Positions 8,363-17,158 of a DNA stretch of 64,000 bases are shown piece after piece (position 1 is the first letter of the stretch; each line of letters opens with the position of its first letter). The DNA is taken from NCBI RefSeq assembly GCF_900156435.1, contig NZ_FTPQ01000002.1, positions 310,001 to 374,000 of the forward strand, read 5' to 3'. This DNA is from Microbacterium sp. RU1D. Its GTDB lineage: Bacteria; Actinomycetota; Actinomycetes; Actinomycetales; Microbacteriaceae. The notes beneath the pieces are model-generated. The model saw only the letters and a list, made by a program, of their open reading frames with translations. It did not search any database and was not told where the DNA came from. Made by a program: the position numbers and the translations under genes.

Positions 8363-9870
8363 GCCGTCACCTTCGAACGGCGGGCCGCGCGGACGCGGGT
8401 GAAGACGACGCCGACGATCGCGATCGCGAGCACCGCGTACAGCGTGATCGAGATGGGGCTCGACACCAGGATGCCGGCATCCCCCTCGCTCACCGCCATG
8501 GCACGGCGGTACTCGGTCTCGGCGAGCGGCCCGAGGATGATCGCGATCAGCATCGGCGCGACGGGCAGCCCGTAGCGGCGCATGAGGAAGCCGAGCAGGC
8601 CCACCACGAGCACGAGCACAAGGTCGAGGATCTTGCTGCTGGTGGCGTAGACGCCGAGCATCGCGAAGACCGTGATGCCGGCGTACAGGTAGTGCTTCGG
8701 CACCTTCAGCAGCTTCGCCCAGAGAGGAGCGAACGGCAGGTTGAGGATGAGCAGCACGACCATGCCGACGAAGAAGCTCGCCAGCAGCGCCCACACGAGG
8801 TCGGGGGCGCGGTCGAAGAGCAGGGGCCCCGGCTGCAAGCCGTACTGACGGAACGCCGCGAGCAGGATCGCCGCGGTCGCCGAGGTCGGAAGGCCCAGGG
8901 CCAGCAGGGCGCCCATCGCCGTTCCGGCGGTCGCGTTGCCGGCCGCCTCGGGGCCTGCGACGCCCTGGATCGCGCCGCGCCCGAACATCGGCTTCTTCCG
9001 GCGCCCGTCGAGCTTGCGCTCCGCGCCGTACGACAGGAACGTGGGCACCTCCGACCCGCCGACGGGGATGATGCCGAACGGGATGCCGATCGCCGTGCCG
9101 CGCAGCCACGCGGGAAGCGCCTGGCGCAGCTCGCGGAACGACAGCCACAGGCGCCCGGTCGAGGGCAGCAGCTTCGTCTCGTCGGGGGTGCCGCGGCGAG
9201 CGGCGACGCTGAACACCTCGCCCAGGGCCAGCAGACCGACCGTGATCACCACGATGTCGATGCCGTCGAACAGCTCCGGAAGGCCGAAGGTGAAGCGCGA
9301 GGTGCCGGAGGCGCCGTCGATGCCGACGACCGAGATGGCCAGGCCGATCACGAGGGCGGCGAGGCCGCGAACGACGGATTCGGTCACCACCGCGGAGATC
9401 GCCACGAACGCGAACACGGCGAGCGCGAGGTACTCGGCGGGCCCGAAGAGGGTCGCGAACTCCGCGAGGCGCGGCGCGAAGAACACCACGAGGATGGATG
9501 CCACGATCCCGCCGATGAAGGCACCGATCGCCGAGGTCGCGAGGGCTTGCGCGGCGCGACCGCTCTTGGCCATCCGGTGACCCTCGATCGAGCCGGCGAT
9601 GGCGGTGCTGTTGCCGGGGGTGTTCATGAGGATGCCGGCGATGGAGTCGCCGAACAGGCCGCCGAAGAGCACGCCGGCGAACATGATGAACGCGCCGATC
9701 GGGTCGAGCGAGAAGGTGACGGGCAGCAGGAGCGCGACGGCCATCGCCGAGCCGAGGCCCGGGAGCACGCCGACGGCGGTGCCGAGGACGGCGCCGATGA
9801 GCACCCACAGCATGTTGATGGGGGTGAGGACGACCGCGAAGCCCTCCCCCAGGTTGACGAGAGCGTCCAT
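8359..9870 (-). CDS. tctA: Tripartite tricarboxylate transporter, large membrane subunit
   Basis: 503 residues, the usual TctA length, with about 11-12 hydrophobic segments. Family signatures are VGVLPGLGSAMAVALLLP near residue 40 and its second-half counterpart GNATAGTAMGALLALGLP. TctA forms the transport pore together with TctB, driven by ion gradients and fed by the TctC binding protein. ATG at 9870 shares its A with the tctB TGA (TGATG), and the 3' end overlaps the CoA-transferase gene. The substrate class is carboxylates; the actual solute is unknown. Confidence 0.95.
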   Translation of the reverse strand: MDALVNLGEGFAVVLTPINMLWVLIGAVLGTAVGVLPGLGSAMAVALLLPVTFSLDPIGAFIMFAGVLFGGLFGDSIAGILMNTPGNSTAIAGSIEGHRMAKSGRAAQALATSAIGAFIGGIVASILVVFFAPRLAEFATLFGPAEYLALAVFAFVAISAVVTESVVRGLAALVIGLAISVVGIDGASGTSRFTFGLPELFDGIDIVVITVGLLALGEVFSVAARRGTPDETKLLPSTGRLWLSFRELRQALPAWLRGTAIGIPFGIIPVGGSEVPTFLSYGAERKLDGRRKKPMFGRGAIQGVAGPEAAGNATAGTAMGALLALGLPTSATAAILLAAFRQYGLQPGPLLFDRAPDLVWALLASFFVGMVVLLILNLPFAPLWAKLLKVPKHYLYAGITVFAMLGVYATSSKILDLVLVLVVGLLGFLMRRYGLPVAPMLIAIILGPLAETEYRRAMAVSEGDAGILVSSPISITLYAVLAIAIVGVVFTRVRAARRSKVTA

Positions 9871-10481
9871 CAGAAGAGTCCCTCCAGGATTCCGGGCGGA
9901 AGGTTGAGTCCGAGACCGCCCGAGAAGGCGATCTGCACGAGGGCGGAGATCGCCAGCGACAGGAAGATGTCGAAGAGGGGTCGGCGGCTGCCGAGCGAGC
10001 GGGCGATGCCCCAGAACAGGAACGCGCCCGAGAGCAGCCACCCCAGTGGGGTCAGGGCCGCGATGAAGACGACGACCGTGCCGACGGCGCCGAGCATGGC
10101 CCAGAGGTTGCTGCGGGGGCGGACGGCCGGGGCCTCGGGCTCCCGGCCCTCGACGGTCGCGATGAGGGCCTCGTCGTCGATGTCGGTGTCGCCGGCCGGG
10201 CCCTCGGCATCCGCCACGTCGATCGGCTCGGGTCGGCGGAGGATGTCGATCGCGAGGAGCGCGGCGAGCACGATCACCGCGATCGCGATGATCGCCGGGA
10301 ACAGCTGCGGGCCGGGCGGAGCCGTGTTCGCCGGAACGGTCATGGTGACCGTGCCGACGATGAGCGCGATGCCCACGGCGAGCATCACGGCCGGGACGAC
10401 GAGACCGGAACGGCGACGCCAGAAGCCGTCGGAGGAGCGGATGCGATGAGTCCGCGGGATGGTGGGGATGACGCCGCTCAC
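9870..10481 (-). CDS. tctB: Tripartite tricarboxylate transporter, small membrane subunit
   Basis: 203 residues with four predicted membrane segments: GLVVPAVMLAVGIALIVGTV near residue 26, a second near 60, and two in the C-terminal third. An acidic cytoplasmic loop lies between them (DVADAEGPAGDTDIDDEA). This is the TctB layout. It starts at GTG 10481, overlapping the tctC TGA (GTGA). TctB is the least conserved TTT subunit, so the call rests on topology and its position between tctC and tctA. Confidence 0.9.
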   Translation of the reverse strand: MSGVIPTIPRTHRIRSSDGFWRRRSGLVVPAVMLAVGIALIVGTVTMTVPANTAPPGPQLFPAIIAIAVIVLAALLAIDILRRPEPIDVADAEGPAGDTDIDDEALIATVEGREPEAPAVRPRSNLWAMLGAVGTVVVFIAALTPLGWLLSGAFLFWGIARSLGSRRPLFDIFLSLAISALVQIAFSGGLGLNLPPGILEGLF

Positions 10482-11464
10482 AGGCCCAGCTCCTCGATGA
10501 TGGCGTTGACACGCGCTTGGTCCTGCTCGATGAAGTCCGCGAAGTCGGAGCCGGTGAGCAGCGCGTCGCGCCAGCGGTTGCGTTCCATCACCTCGGACCA
10601 TTCGGGGGTCGCGGCCATCTCCTCGATGATCGCGACGAGTTCGTCGCGCTGCGCGTCGGTGATGCCCGGGGGTGCCACGAGTCCTCGCCAGTTCGGGAGG
10701 TTCACGTCGACGCCCTGCTCGATGAAGGTGGGGGTGTCGATGCCGGGCACCGGCTCCTCGGCCGAGACGGCGAGGGCCCGGAGGCGGCCGGCCTCGATCT
10801 GGTCGCTGAAGTCGTTGTATCCGCTGACGCCGACCGCCACCGTGTTCGACAGCAGCGCGGTGAGCACTTCGCCGCCCCCGGCGTACGAGACGTAGTTCAC
10901 CTCGCCGGGGTCGATGCCGGCGGCCTGAGCCGTCAACCCGGTGAGCAGGTGGTCGGTTCCACCGATGCCGCCCCCGCCGACGGCCTGGCCGTGCGGGTCG
11001 GCGCGCCAGGCCTGGATGAAGTCGTCGAGGTCTTGAAAGGGCGAGTTCGCGGGCACGATGAAGACGATGTAGTCCTCGGCGAGCCGGGCGATCGGCGTCG
11101 TGTCGCCGAGGGTCGCCGCCGACGCGTTGACCGTGATGGCGCCCTCCATGACCGTGCCGGTCATCATGAGGTTGGTCGGATCGTCGCCGAGTTGCGTGAA
11201 CTGGCCGAGCCCGATCGTGCCGCCGGCTCCGGGGACGTTCACGACCTGGACGTTGTTGACGACCGAGGTCGATCGAAGCACCTGCTGCGATTCGCGGGAC
11301 GCGAGGTCCCACCCGCCGCCCGGGGCCGCCGGGGCCATGATGGTCAGCTTGGCGCGGGGATCGACTCCGGCGGTGGCGCCGCTGGCATTGACCGCGGCCA
11401 CCCCCACGAGCACCGCGGTGGCGGTGATGCCGAGGGCGTTCCATAGAACGCGTCTGGTTCTCAC
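10478..11464 (-). CDS. tctC: Tripartite tricarboxylate transporter substrate-binding protein (TctC/Bug family)
   Basis: 328 residues. GTG at 11464 follows AAGGAG at a 7-nt spacing, which decides the start. A signal peptide (MRTRR, then a hydrophobic stretch ending near NASGATA) has no lipobox Cys, so the protein is probably secreted or held at the membrane otherwise. Two Bug-family ligand loops are clear: APAAPGGGWD near residue 44 and NVPGAGGTIGLGQF near 75, which clamp carboxylate oxygens through main-chain contacts. It is the first gene of the minus-strand operon tctC-tctB-tctA-CoA transferase-lyase, divergent from the IclR regulator. Confidence 0.94.
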   Translation of the reverse strand: MRTRRVLWNALGITATAVLVGVAAVNASGATAGVDPRAKLTIMAPAAPGGGWDLASRESQQVLRSTSVVNNVQVVNVPGAGGTIGLGQFTQLGDDPTNLMMTGTVMEGAITVNASAATLGDTTPIARLAEDYIVFIVPANSPFQDLDDFIQAWRADPHGQAVGGGGIGGTDHLLTGLTAQAAGIDPGEVNYVSYAGGGEVLTALLSNTVAVGVSGYNDFSDQIEAGRLRALAVSAEEPVPGIDTPTFIEQGVDVNLPNWRGLVAPPGITDAQRDELVAIIEEMAATPEWSEVMERNRWRDALLTGSDFADFIEQDQARVNAIIEELGL

Positions 11465-11501
11465 GTCGTCACTCCTTCGTGATGAGGTCGAGGTAGGTGT
11501 C

Positions 11502-11538
11502 CGCCTAGTGGACTCCGGTGTCCACCAGACGGTACCCT
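11502..11538. promoter_or_regulatory. Palindromic operator and promoter for the divergent TTT/IclR cluster
   Basis: GTGGAC (11508-11513) and GTCCAC (11520-11525) form a perfect inverted repeat with a 6-nt spacer. The symmetry extends to 12-bp arms with two mismatches over 11502-11531. A second, overlapping dyad pairs GTCCGC just to the left with the same GTGGAC. On the plus strand TGGACT (11509-11514), 18 nt, then TACCCT (11533-11538) makes a plausible promoter for the regulator that the palindrome would block. I infer IclR binding and autoregulation, with tctC controlled from the other side. Confidence 0.65.
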
Positions 11539-11583
11539 TGCGAGGCAGCAGGTGCAACCGACGCACCGCGGAGGGGAGCGACC

Positions 11584-12381
11584 GTGTCCACCGTCAACGA
11601 GGTCTCCGATCGCTCGACCCCCGAAAGCGGAGGCGTCCGCGCCGTCACGCGCGCGTTCGAGGTGCTGCAGTGCTTCACCGCGGTGCGACCCGTGCTCTCG
11701 CTCGCCGAGATCGTCCGGGAGAGCGGACTGCCGCGCACCACCGTCCTGCGCCTCATCGACACCCTCGTCGGCGAACGGATGCTGCGGCACGCCGCCGACG
11801 GCCGCATCACGGTGGGCGCGCGCCTCATCCGTCTCGCGGCCTTCGCCGAGGCGGCCTGGGCCGTGCCCGAGGAGACCGCCGACCGCATGACGCGGCTGGC
11901 GCAGGAGACCGGCGAGACCGCGAGCCTGTACGCGCGCAGCGGGCTGCGGCGCGTTGCCGTCGGGCAGTCGCCGAGCCCCTACTCGCTCCGCCATGTCGTG
12001 CAGGTGGGCGACGAGATGCCCCTGCTGCTCGGCGCCGCCTCCACGCTGCTCGTGGCCGCGAGCGGCCCGGACGCCGCCGCGCACCTCCTCGACGTTCTGC
12101 CCGCCGCCGAGCGGTCCGGTGTCGACACCGACGCCTTCCGTGCCGCGGTGGCCGACGCCCAGCGCGCGGGGTACGCCGTTTCGCACGGTGCACGCGAGCC
12201 CGGCAACAGCGGGGTCGCGGTGATCGTGCGCGAGGGCGACGAGCGGCGGCCGGCGGTCGTGCTCGGCCTCGGCGGGCCCACCGCCCGTTTCACCGAGGAG
12301 CGCGTGCCGGTCTTCCTCGAGGCTCTGGCCGCCGCCGCGGCCGACATCCGCCGCAGCGGTCTCCCGGCCGCGCTGGACTGA
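11584..12381 (+). CDS. IclR family transcriptional regulator
   Basis: 265 residues. The N-terminal winged helix-turn-helix (RAVTRAFEVLQCF, then LSLAEIVRESGLPRTTVLRL) spans about 20-85. The C-terminal IclR effector domain begins near 95 and contains the small-ligand cavity typical of regulators sensing organic acids. GTG at 11584 follows GGAGGGG at a 6-nt spacing; an upstream in-frame start lacks such a site. It heads the plus-strand operon with the RraA-like and dehydrogenase genes and faces tctC, so it most likely controls both arms through the palindrome at 11502-11531. The inducer is presumably the transported acid or a metabolite of it. Confidence 0.93.
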   Translation: MSTVNEVSDRSTPESGGVRAVTRAFEVLQCFTAVRPVLSLAEIVRESGLPRTTVLRLIDTLVGERMLRHAADGRITVGARLIRLAAFAEAAWAVPEETADRMTRLAQETGETASLYARSGLRRVAVGQSPSPYSLRHVVQVGDEMPLLLGAASTLLVAASGPDAAAHLLDVLPAAERSGVDTDAFRAAVADAQRAGYAVSHGAREPGNSGVAVIVREGDERRPAVVLGLGGPTARFTEERVPVFLEALAAAAADIRRSGLPAALD

Positions 12382-12410
12382 TCCCTTCCCCCGATCGAGA
12401 GGACCGCCCG

Positions 12411-13013
12411 ATGACGAGCACGATCCCCGAGAGCACGACCTACCCGCCGCCCGGCGCCTATGCCGCCGCGACCGTCGGCGATGCGATGGAGCGCTTCGGC
12501 GTGGCCCGCGGCCTGTCGCCGCTGTGGGAGGGCGCGGTCGTGTCGGGGCCCGCGGCGACGGTCCTCACCCGCCCCGGAGACAACAAGGGCGTTCACGCGG
12601 CGTTCGAGCAGATCCGCGCGGGCGAGATCCTCGTCGTGGACGGCGGAGCGGACGACACCCGCGCACTCATCGGCGAACTCGTCGCCGAGAAGGCCAAAGC
12701 ACTCGGCGTCGCCGGCATCGTGCTCGACGGGGCCGCCCGCGACGCGATCGAGCTGCGCGAGGTGGGCGTGCCGGTCTTCGCCCGCGCCGTGACGCCCGCG
12801 GGACCGTGGAAGACGGGCCCCTACCGCCTGGGTGGCGTCGTCACCCTCGGCGGCGTGCCCGTGGCTCCGGGTGATTGGATCATCGGCGACGCGGACGGCG
12901 TCGCGGTCGTGCCCCGCGCGCGCATCGCCGAGGTCACCGCCGCCGCCGACGCTCTCGTGCGCGGCGAGGCCGAACGTCGCTCCGCCAACCGCGCCCTGGT
13001 GCCCCGTGTCTGA
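12411..13013 (+). CDS. RraA-like aldolase/decarboxylase (HMG/CHA aldolase family)
   Basis: 200 residues, ATG at 12411 after GAGAGGA. The family motif is present: GELVAEKAKALGV at 88-100, followed by LDGAARD with R110 and D111, the residues that bind pyruvate enolate and metal in 4-hydroxy-4-methyl-2-oxoglutarate aldolases. Many members also decarboxylate oxaloacetate. True RraA, the RNase E inhibitor, lacks this Arg/Asp pair, so an enzymatic role is favoured. In this cluster it could take the 2-oxoacid released by the citryl-CoA-lyase-like protein and decarboxylate it. It ends 8 bp inside the next gene. Confidence 0.85.
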   Translation: MTSTIPESTTYPPPGAYAAATVGDAMERFGVARGLSPLWEGAVVSGPAATVLTRPGDNKGVHAAFEQIRAGEILVVDGGADDTRALIGELVAEKAKALGVAGIVLDGAARDAIELREVGVPVFARAVTPAGPWKTGPYRLGGVVTLGGVPVAPGDWIIGDADGVAVVPRARIAEVTAAADALVRGEAERRSANRALVPRV

Positions 13014-13929
13014 CGCGCCCTCGAACCGCCCGCTCGTCTGGATCCCCCGCGAGGTGCACGCCGACGCGGTCGCCGACCTCGAGACGTGGGCGGACGTCCG
13101 CCGGGGCTGGGGAGCGGATGCCACGACCGAGGCCGAGATCGCGCCGCTCGCGCAGGGCGTCCTCCTGCGGACCGCTCGGTTGGATGCCGAACAGCTGCGC
13201 CGGATGCCGCGGCTGCGCATCGTCGCGCGGCACGGCGTGGGGACCGACACCGTCGACACCGTGTTCGCCCGGGAGCACGGCATCCGGATCACGACGACGC
13301 CCGAGGCCAACGTCCTCTCGGTCGCCGAGCACGCGATCGCGCTGCTGATGGCGGTACGGCGCGGCGTCGGTGCCGCAGCCGCCGGGACGGCCGACCGCGC
13401 CGCGCTCGTCGGGGGCGAGCTGAGCGGCTCGACGCTCGGGCTCATCGGCTACGGCCGCATCGCGCGCCGCGTCGCCCGCATCGCCCGGGGCGGGTTCGAT
13501 ATGCGCGTCCTCGCGTTCGATCCGGCCGTGCCCGACGACGACGTCCGCGCCGACGGCGCCGAACCGCGCGCGCTCGATGACCTCCTCGCGGAGGCCGACG
13601 CGGTCAGCGTGCATGTGCCCCTCGTCGCCGGCACGGGGGGACTGCTCGGCGCCGCGCAGTTCCGCCGCATGCGTCCGCACGCGGTGGTGGTGAACACCTC
13701 CCGCGGCGGGGTCGTCGACGAAGAGGCGCTTGCCGCGGCGCTCGACGCCGGGGAGATCGGCGGGGCGGGGCTCGACGTCTCGGAAGTGGAGCCGATGCCC
13801 GCCGATCACCCGCTGCGCGGTCGGGCGAACGTGCTCGTCACCCCGCACATCGGCGGACAGACGCGCGAGGCCATGCGGCGCGTGGCCCTGGAGGCCGCGG
13901 CGTCCCTGCGGGCCGAGCTGTCGCGTTAG
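13006..13929 (+). CDS. D-isomer specific 2-hydroxyacid dehydrogenase
   Basis: 307 residues starting at GTG 13006, overlapping the RraA-like gene by 8 bp. The NAD-binding domain has GLIGYGRIARRVA at 145-157. The catalytic triad of the family is present: Arg233 (VVNTSRGGVVDEEAL), Glu262 (DVSEVEP) and His281 (VTPHIGGQT). It lacks the C-terminal ACT/ASB domains of biosynthetic SerA, so a catabolic 2-oxoacid/2-hydroxyacid reductase or oxidase is likelier. In context it may oxidise a 2-hydroxy acid to feed the aldolase, or reduce the aldolase product. It converges on uppS with only 12 bp between. Confidence 0.9.
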   Translation: MSDAPSNRPLVWIPREVHADAVADLETWADVRRGWGADATTEAEIAPLAQGVLLRTARLDAEQLRRMPRLRIVARHGVGTDTVDTVFAREHGIRITTTPEANVLSVAEHAIALLMAVRRGVGAAAAGTADRAALVGGELSGSTLGLIGYGRIARRVARIARGGFDMRVLAFDPAVPDDDVRADGAEPRALDDLLAEADAVSVHVPLVAGTGGLLGAAQFRRMRPHAVVVNTSRGGVVDEEALAAALDAGEIGGAGLDVSEVEPMPADHPLRGRANVLVTPHIGGQTREAMRRVALEAAASLRAELSR

Positions 13930-13941
13930 TCGATCGGCGGC

Positions 13942-14745
13942 TCAGGCGGTCGGCGCGTCGACAGCCCCGCCGAAACGGCGATCGCGCGAGAGGTACAACC
14001 CGATGGCATCCCAGAGGTGGGTGCGCCGGAAGTCGGGCCACAGCGTGTCGAGGAACACCATCTCGGCGTACGCCGACTCCCACAGCAGGAAGTTCGAGGT
14101 GCGCTGCTCGCCGCTCGAGCGCACGAAGAGGTCGACGTCGGGCATGTCGGGCTGGTACAGGTTCTTGCGGATCAGCTTCTCGGTCACCGCCGACGGCTTG
14201 AGCCTGCCGGCGGCGATGTCGTCGCCGATGCGGCGCATGGCATCCACGATCTCCACGCGCCCGCCGTAGTTGACGCACATCGTCAGCGTCAGCGTCGAGT
14301 TGCCCTCGGTGAGGCGTTCGGCGTGCTGGAGCTCCTTGATCACCGAGCCCCACAGGCGGGGCTTGCGTCCCGACCACCGGATGCGCACGCCCCACTCATT
14401 CAACTGGTCGCGGCGGCGGTGCAGCACTTCGCGGTTGAAGCCCATGAGGAAGCGCACCTCGTCGGGAGAGCGCGACCAGTTCTCGGTCGAGAAGGCGTAG
14501 ACCGACAGGTGCTTCACGCCCGCCTGGATCGCTCCCGCGACGACGTCGAGCAGCGCCGCCTCCCCCGCCCGGTGTCCCTCGACGCGCGTGAGCCCCTGTC
14601 GGTTGGCCCAGCGTCCGTTGCCGTCCATGACGATCGCGACGTGCTCGGGCACGGCCCCCTTGGGGTAGGCCGGCGGGTACTCGGCGGTCCAGTCGAGGGG
14701 GCGGTACGGCACGGCGTCGCGGTGCGTGAACGGCTTGGGTGTCAT
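13942..14745 (-). CDS. uppS: Polyprenyl diphosphate synthase, undecaprenyl/decaprenyl type
   Basis: 267-residue cis-prenyltransferase. [10 protein letters not shown] at 38-47 holds the catalytic Asp41. [14 protein letters not shown] and the C-terminal [25 protein letters not shown] are conserved blocks for isopentenyl diphosphate and metal binding. It makes the lipid carrier for cell-wall synthesis; chain length cannot be read from sequence. ATG at 14745 overlaps the recO TGA (ATGA), so the operon is recO-uppS. Confidence 0.95.
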   Translation of the reverse strand: MTPKPFTHRDAVPYRPLDWTAEYPPAYPKGAVPEHVAIVMDGNGRWANRQGLTRVEGHRAGEAALLDVVAGAIQAGVKHLSVYAFSTENWSRSPDEVRFLMGFNREVLHRRRDQLNEWGVRIRWSGRKPRLWGSVIKELQHAERLTEGNSTLTLTMCVNYGGRVEIVDAMRRIGDDIAAGRLKPSAVTEKLIRKNLYQPDMPDVDLFVRSSGEQRTSNFLLWESAYAEMVFLDTLWPDFRRTHLWDAIGLYLSRDRRFGGAVDAPTA

Positions 14746-15470
14746 CGATGCGACTCCAGGTGCGAGAGGGAACGAATGCCGCGCTCCAGGTGGAACTGCG
14801 CGTACGCGGCCACGAGACCCGACGCCGCGGCCACCGTGCGGCCGGGCGCGGTGTCGATGGTGTCCCACTCCCCCGCCATGAGCGCGCGGAGCATGTCGAC
14901 GGTGTCGCGGGCGACGCGCGGCGAGCCCGCGGGCGCGCACGTGGAGCAGACCACTCCACCGAGCTGCGCGAGGAAATAGTCGTGGTCGCCGACCGTGCCG
15001 CACCGCGCGCACTCGGTCAAGCCCGGCGCCCAGCCCGAAAGCGCCATGGCGCGCAGCAGATAGGAGTCCAGCACGCTGCGCTCGGAGTGGTCGCCGCGCG
15101 CCAGGGAGCGCAGACCCCCGACCAGCAGCAGGTACTGCTGCGGCGTCGCCTCGGCCTCGTTGAGACGGTCGGCGGTCTCTACCATCGCGCTGGCGGTGGT
15201 GTAGCGGTCGTAGTTCACGACGATGTCGGCGCCGTACGAGCCGAGCGACTCGGCCTGCTGGACGATGTCGAGGTTGCGGCCCTTGAACAGCTGCACGTCG
15301 GCCACCATGAAAGGCTCGAGGCGCGACCCGAACTTCGACGACGTGCGCCGCACGCCCTTCGCGACCGCGCGGATCTTGCCGTTGCGGCGGCTGAGGAGGG
15401 TGAGGATGCGGTCCGCCTCCCCCAGTTTGTGGGTACGCAGGACCACGACTTCGTCGCGGTAGGTGGGCAC
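14742..15470 (-). CDS. recO: DNA repair protein RecO
   Basis: 242 residues: an N-terminal OB fold ([22 protein letters not shown]) and a helical domain with a four-cysteine zinc site, CARC (about 154-157) and CSTC (about 176-179). RecO loads RecA onto SSB-coated single strands with RecR. The start is GTG at 15470. A GATAAT -10-like hexamer (15481-15476) lies only 5 nt upstream of the start, so the transcript may be leaderless or nearly so. It is coupled to uppS by a 4-bp overlap. Confidence 0.95.
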   Translation of the reverse strand: MPTYRDEVVVLRTHKLGEADRILTLLSRRNGKIRAVAKGVRRTSSKFGSRLEPFMVADVQLFKGRNLDIVQQAESLGSYGADIVVNYDRYTTASAMVETADRLNEAEATPQQYLLLVGGLRSLARGDHSERSVLDSYLLRAMALSGWAPGLTECARCGTVGDHDYFLAQLGGVVCSTCAPAGSPRVARDTVDMLRALMAGEWDTIDTAPGRTVAAASGLVAAYAQFHLERGIRSLSHLESHR

Positions 15471-15542
15471 AGTCCATTATCCGTCCGCCCACCCGTGAGC
15501 GGCCTGCGCGGCGCGCGCGTCGGGTCCACGAGGAACGGGAGA

Positions 15543-16250
15543 ATGGATGCCGTGGACACGCCGACCTTCGTCATCCCCCTGTGGGCGGATCTCACCGCCG
15601 TCGCGCTCGGCGGCGTCCAGGGCGCGCTGTTCGCCTCGGGATTCCAGGGCCAGCGTCGCCTGGATCTGCTCGGGGTGGCGATCATCGGCATCCTGCTCGG
15701 CATGGGCGGAGGCCTCATCCGCGACCTGCTGCTGGGGCTCACGCCGGCGACGCTGCAGAGCAACTGGTACCTCATCACCGCCACGCTCGCCTCGATCGTC
15801 GGCATGCTGTTGTCGGGGATCTTCCAGCGGCTCAATCGCGCGATCGTGATGCTCGACGCGGTCGTGATCGGACTGTTCGGCGCGTTCGGCACCTCGAAGG
15901 CGCTCGCCCTCGGGATGCCCGCGGTGCCCGCCATCTTCGTCGGCGTGCTGGCGGCGGCCGGCGGCAGCGTCCTGCGCGACGTGCTGATGGGCCTTCCGGT
16001 CGCGATTATGCACGTGGGCTCGCTCTACGCCGTCGCCGCGGGCGGCGGATGCGTCGTGCTGGCGGTCACGGCCGCGTTCGGGGTCCCCCTGCCGCTCGCG
16101 GCGGTCATCGGCGTGGTGGTGACCACCGTGATCCGCGTGCTCGCCGTCATCTTCGACCTGTCCCTGCCGGAACAGCGCAAGCTCTATCGCCGTAAGGTCG
16201 CGGTCGAGACCACCGGCATCCCGATCGTCCGCTCCGACAGCGCCGAATGA
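15543..16250 (+). CDS. Trimeric intracellular cation channel (TRIC/UPF0126) family protein
   Basis: 235 residues with about seven membrane spans. Two UPF0126 repeats each carry the glycine-rich signature: [17 protein letters not shown] near 51 and [14 protein letters not shown] near 138. Prokaryotic TRIC channels are trimeric K+-permeable channels with this duplicated fold. ATG at 15543 follows GGGAGA closely; GTG nine bases later is an alternative. It is transcribed away from recO and converges on the MOSC gene across a long hairpin. Confidence 0.88.
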   Translation: MDAVDTPTFVIPLWADLTAVALGGVQGALFASGFQGQRRLDLLGVAIIGILLGMGGGLIRDLLLGLTPATLQSNWYLITATLASIVGMLLSGIFQRLNRAIVMLDAVVIGLFGAFGTSKALALGMPAVPAIFVGVLAAAGGSVLRDVLMGLPVAIMHVGSLYAVAAGGGCVVLAVTAAFGVPLPLAAVIGVVVTTVIRVLAVIFDLSLPEQRKLYRRKVAVETTGIPIVRSDSAE

Positions 16251-16262
16251 TGCGGGCCCTCA

Positions 16263-16328
16263 CGCGTGAGTCGCCAATATTCGTCGCTCGAGCGCCCGCT
16301 GAAGCGACAGATATTGGCGACTCGCGCG
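16263..16328. repeat. Long intergenic hairpin between convergent genes
   Basis: Arms of 18 bp (16263-16280 and 16311-16328) match with one mismatch and include GAGTCGCCAATAT. The 30-nt loop holds a nested inverted repeat, GTCGCT (16283-16288) with AGCGAC (16303-16308). It fills most of the 91-bp gap between the TRIC and MOSC genes. There is no T-run. It could serve as a bidirectional terminator or be a mobile-type palindromic repeat. Confidence 0.8.
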
Positions 16329-16341
16329 GGGGTTTCTGAGC

Positions 16342-17124
16342 TCAGGCGAGAGGCGTGACCTCATCGCCGACGCGGACAGTGCCGCCCGCGGCGACCGGCA
16401 GCAACAGGATGCCGAGGGTCGGCTCGTCCTGACCGAACTCCGTCGTGAGCACCCGCAGCAGTCGCGCATCGCGCACGCCGGTGTCGGGGTTCGCAGTGAT
16501 CGCGGCGCAGCGCTCGATCGGCTTCTGCACCTCGAACTCCACCTCCCCGATCCGCACGCGGCCCCGCCACTCGAGCTCGGCCCACGGCGCGGCGCCGCCG
16601 ACGACGATGTTCGAGCGGAAGCGGCGATCGTCGACGGGCGCCCGCACCGCGGCATCCACGTCGCCGACCGAGGCGGCGCCGTGCAGCGAGACGAAGCCGC
16701 GCGGGCGGTCCTGGAAGCGGGCGGTGCGGCCGTCGCCGAGAAGACCCAGGGGCAGGATGCCGTCGGCCTCGAGCGATTTCGCATCACTCGTCGTCCGCAG
16801 GTAGGCGGTGACCGCCTCGCTCAGTCGGGCGCGGCCTTCGTCGCTGAGATCGGCGGTGACATCGATGTCGTCGACCCGGAGACGCAGCGTCCGGGCGTCG
16901 TCGTCGAAGGTCAGGTCGACGCGAGCCAACGTCGGGAACGTCATGAGCGCGAGTCCGCGGCTCTTGGGGAAGGTGGCATCCGCCGGCTCGAGGGCGTCGG
17001 CGAAGCGGAACACGAGCGAGCGATCGCCCTGCACGCGGCCGTCGTCCTGGATGACCAGGCTCCCGCGCTTCTCGGGCGTGAAGCCCTTCACGGGGTAGCG
17101 GTAGAGGGCGTCGACGCGGATCAC
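16342..17124 (-). CDS. MOSC domain protein (YcbX/mARC-like)
   Basis: 260 residues from GTG 17124. The N-terminal MOSC_N beta-barrel (MIRVDALYRYPVKGF) is followed by the MOSC domain from about 140, with the conserved Cys in KPIERCAAITANPDTG that ligates molybdenum cofactor in the family. FGQDEPTLGILLLPVAAGG is the usual C-terminal strand. Such proteins use Moco to reduce N-hydroxylated compounds or to carry sulfur. It is free-standing: no ferredoxin domain is fused. A GAGGAT hexamer lies 6 nt before the start. Confidence 0.88.
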   Translation of the reverse strand: MIRVDALYRYPVKGFTPEKRGSLVIQDDGRVQGDRSLVFRFADALEPADATFPKSRGLALMTFPTLARVDLTFDDDARTLRLRVDDIDVTADLSDEGRARLSEAVTAYLRTTSDAKSLEADGILPLGLLGDGRTARFQDRPRGFVSLHGAASVGDVDAAVRAPVDDRRFRSNIVVGGAAPWAELEWRGRVRIGEVEFEVQKPIERCAAITANPDTGVRDARLLRVLTTEFGQDEPTLGILLLPVAAGGTVRVGDEVTPLA

Positions 17125-17158
17125 CGTCTCATCCTCGCATCAACGCCCTCTCGTCCGA

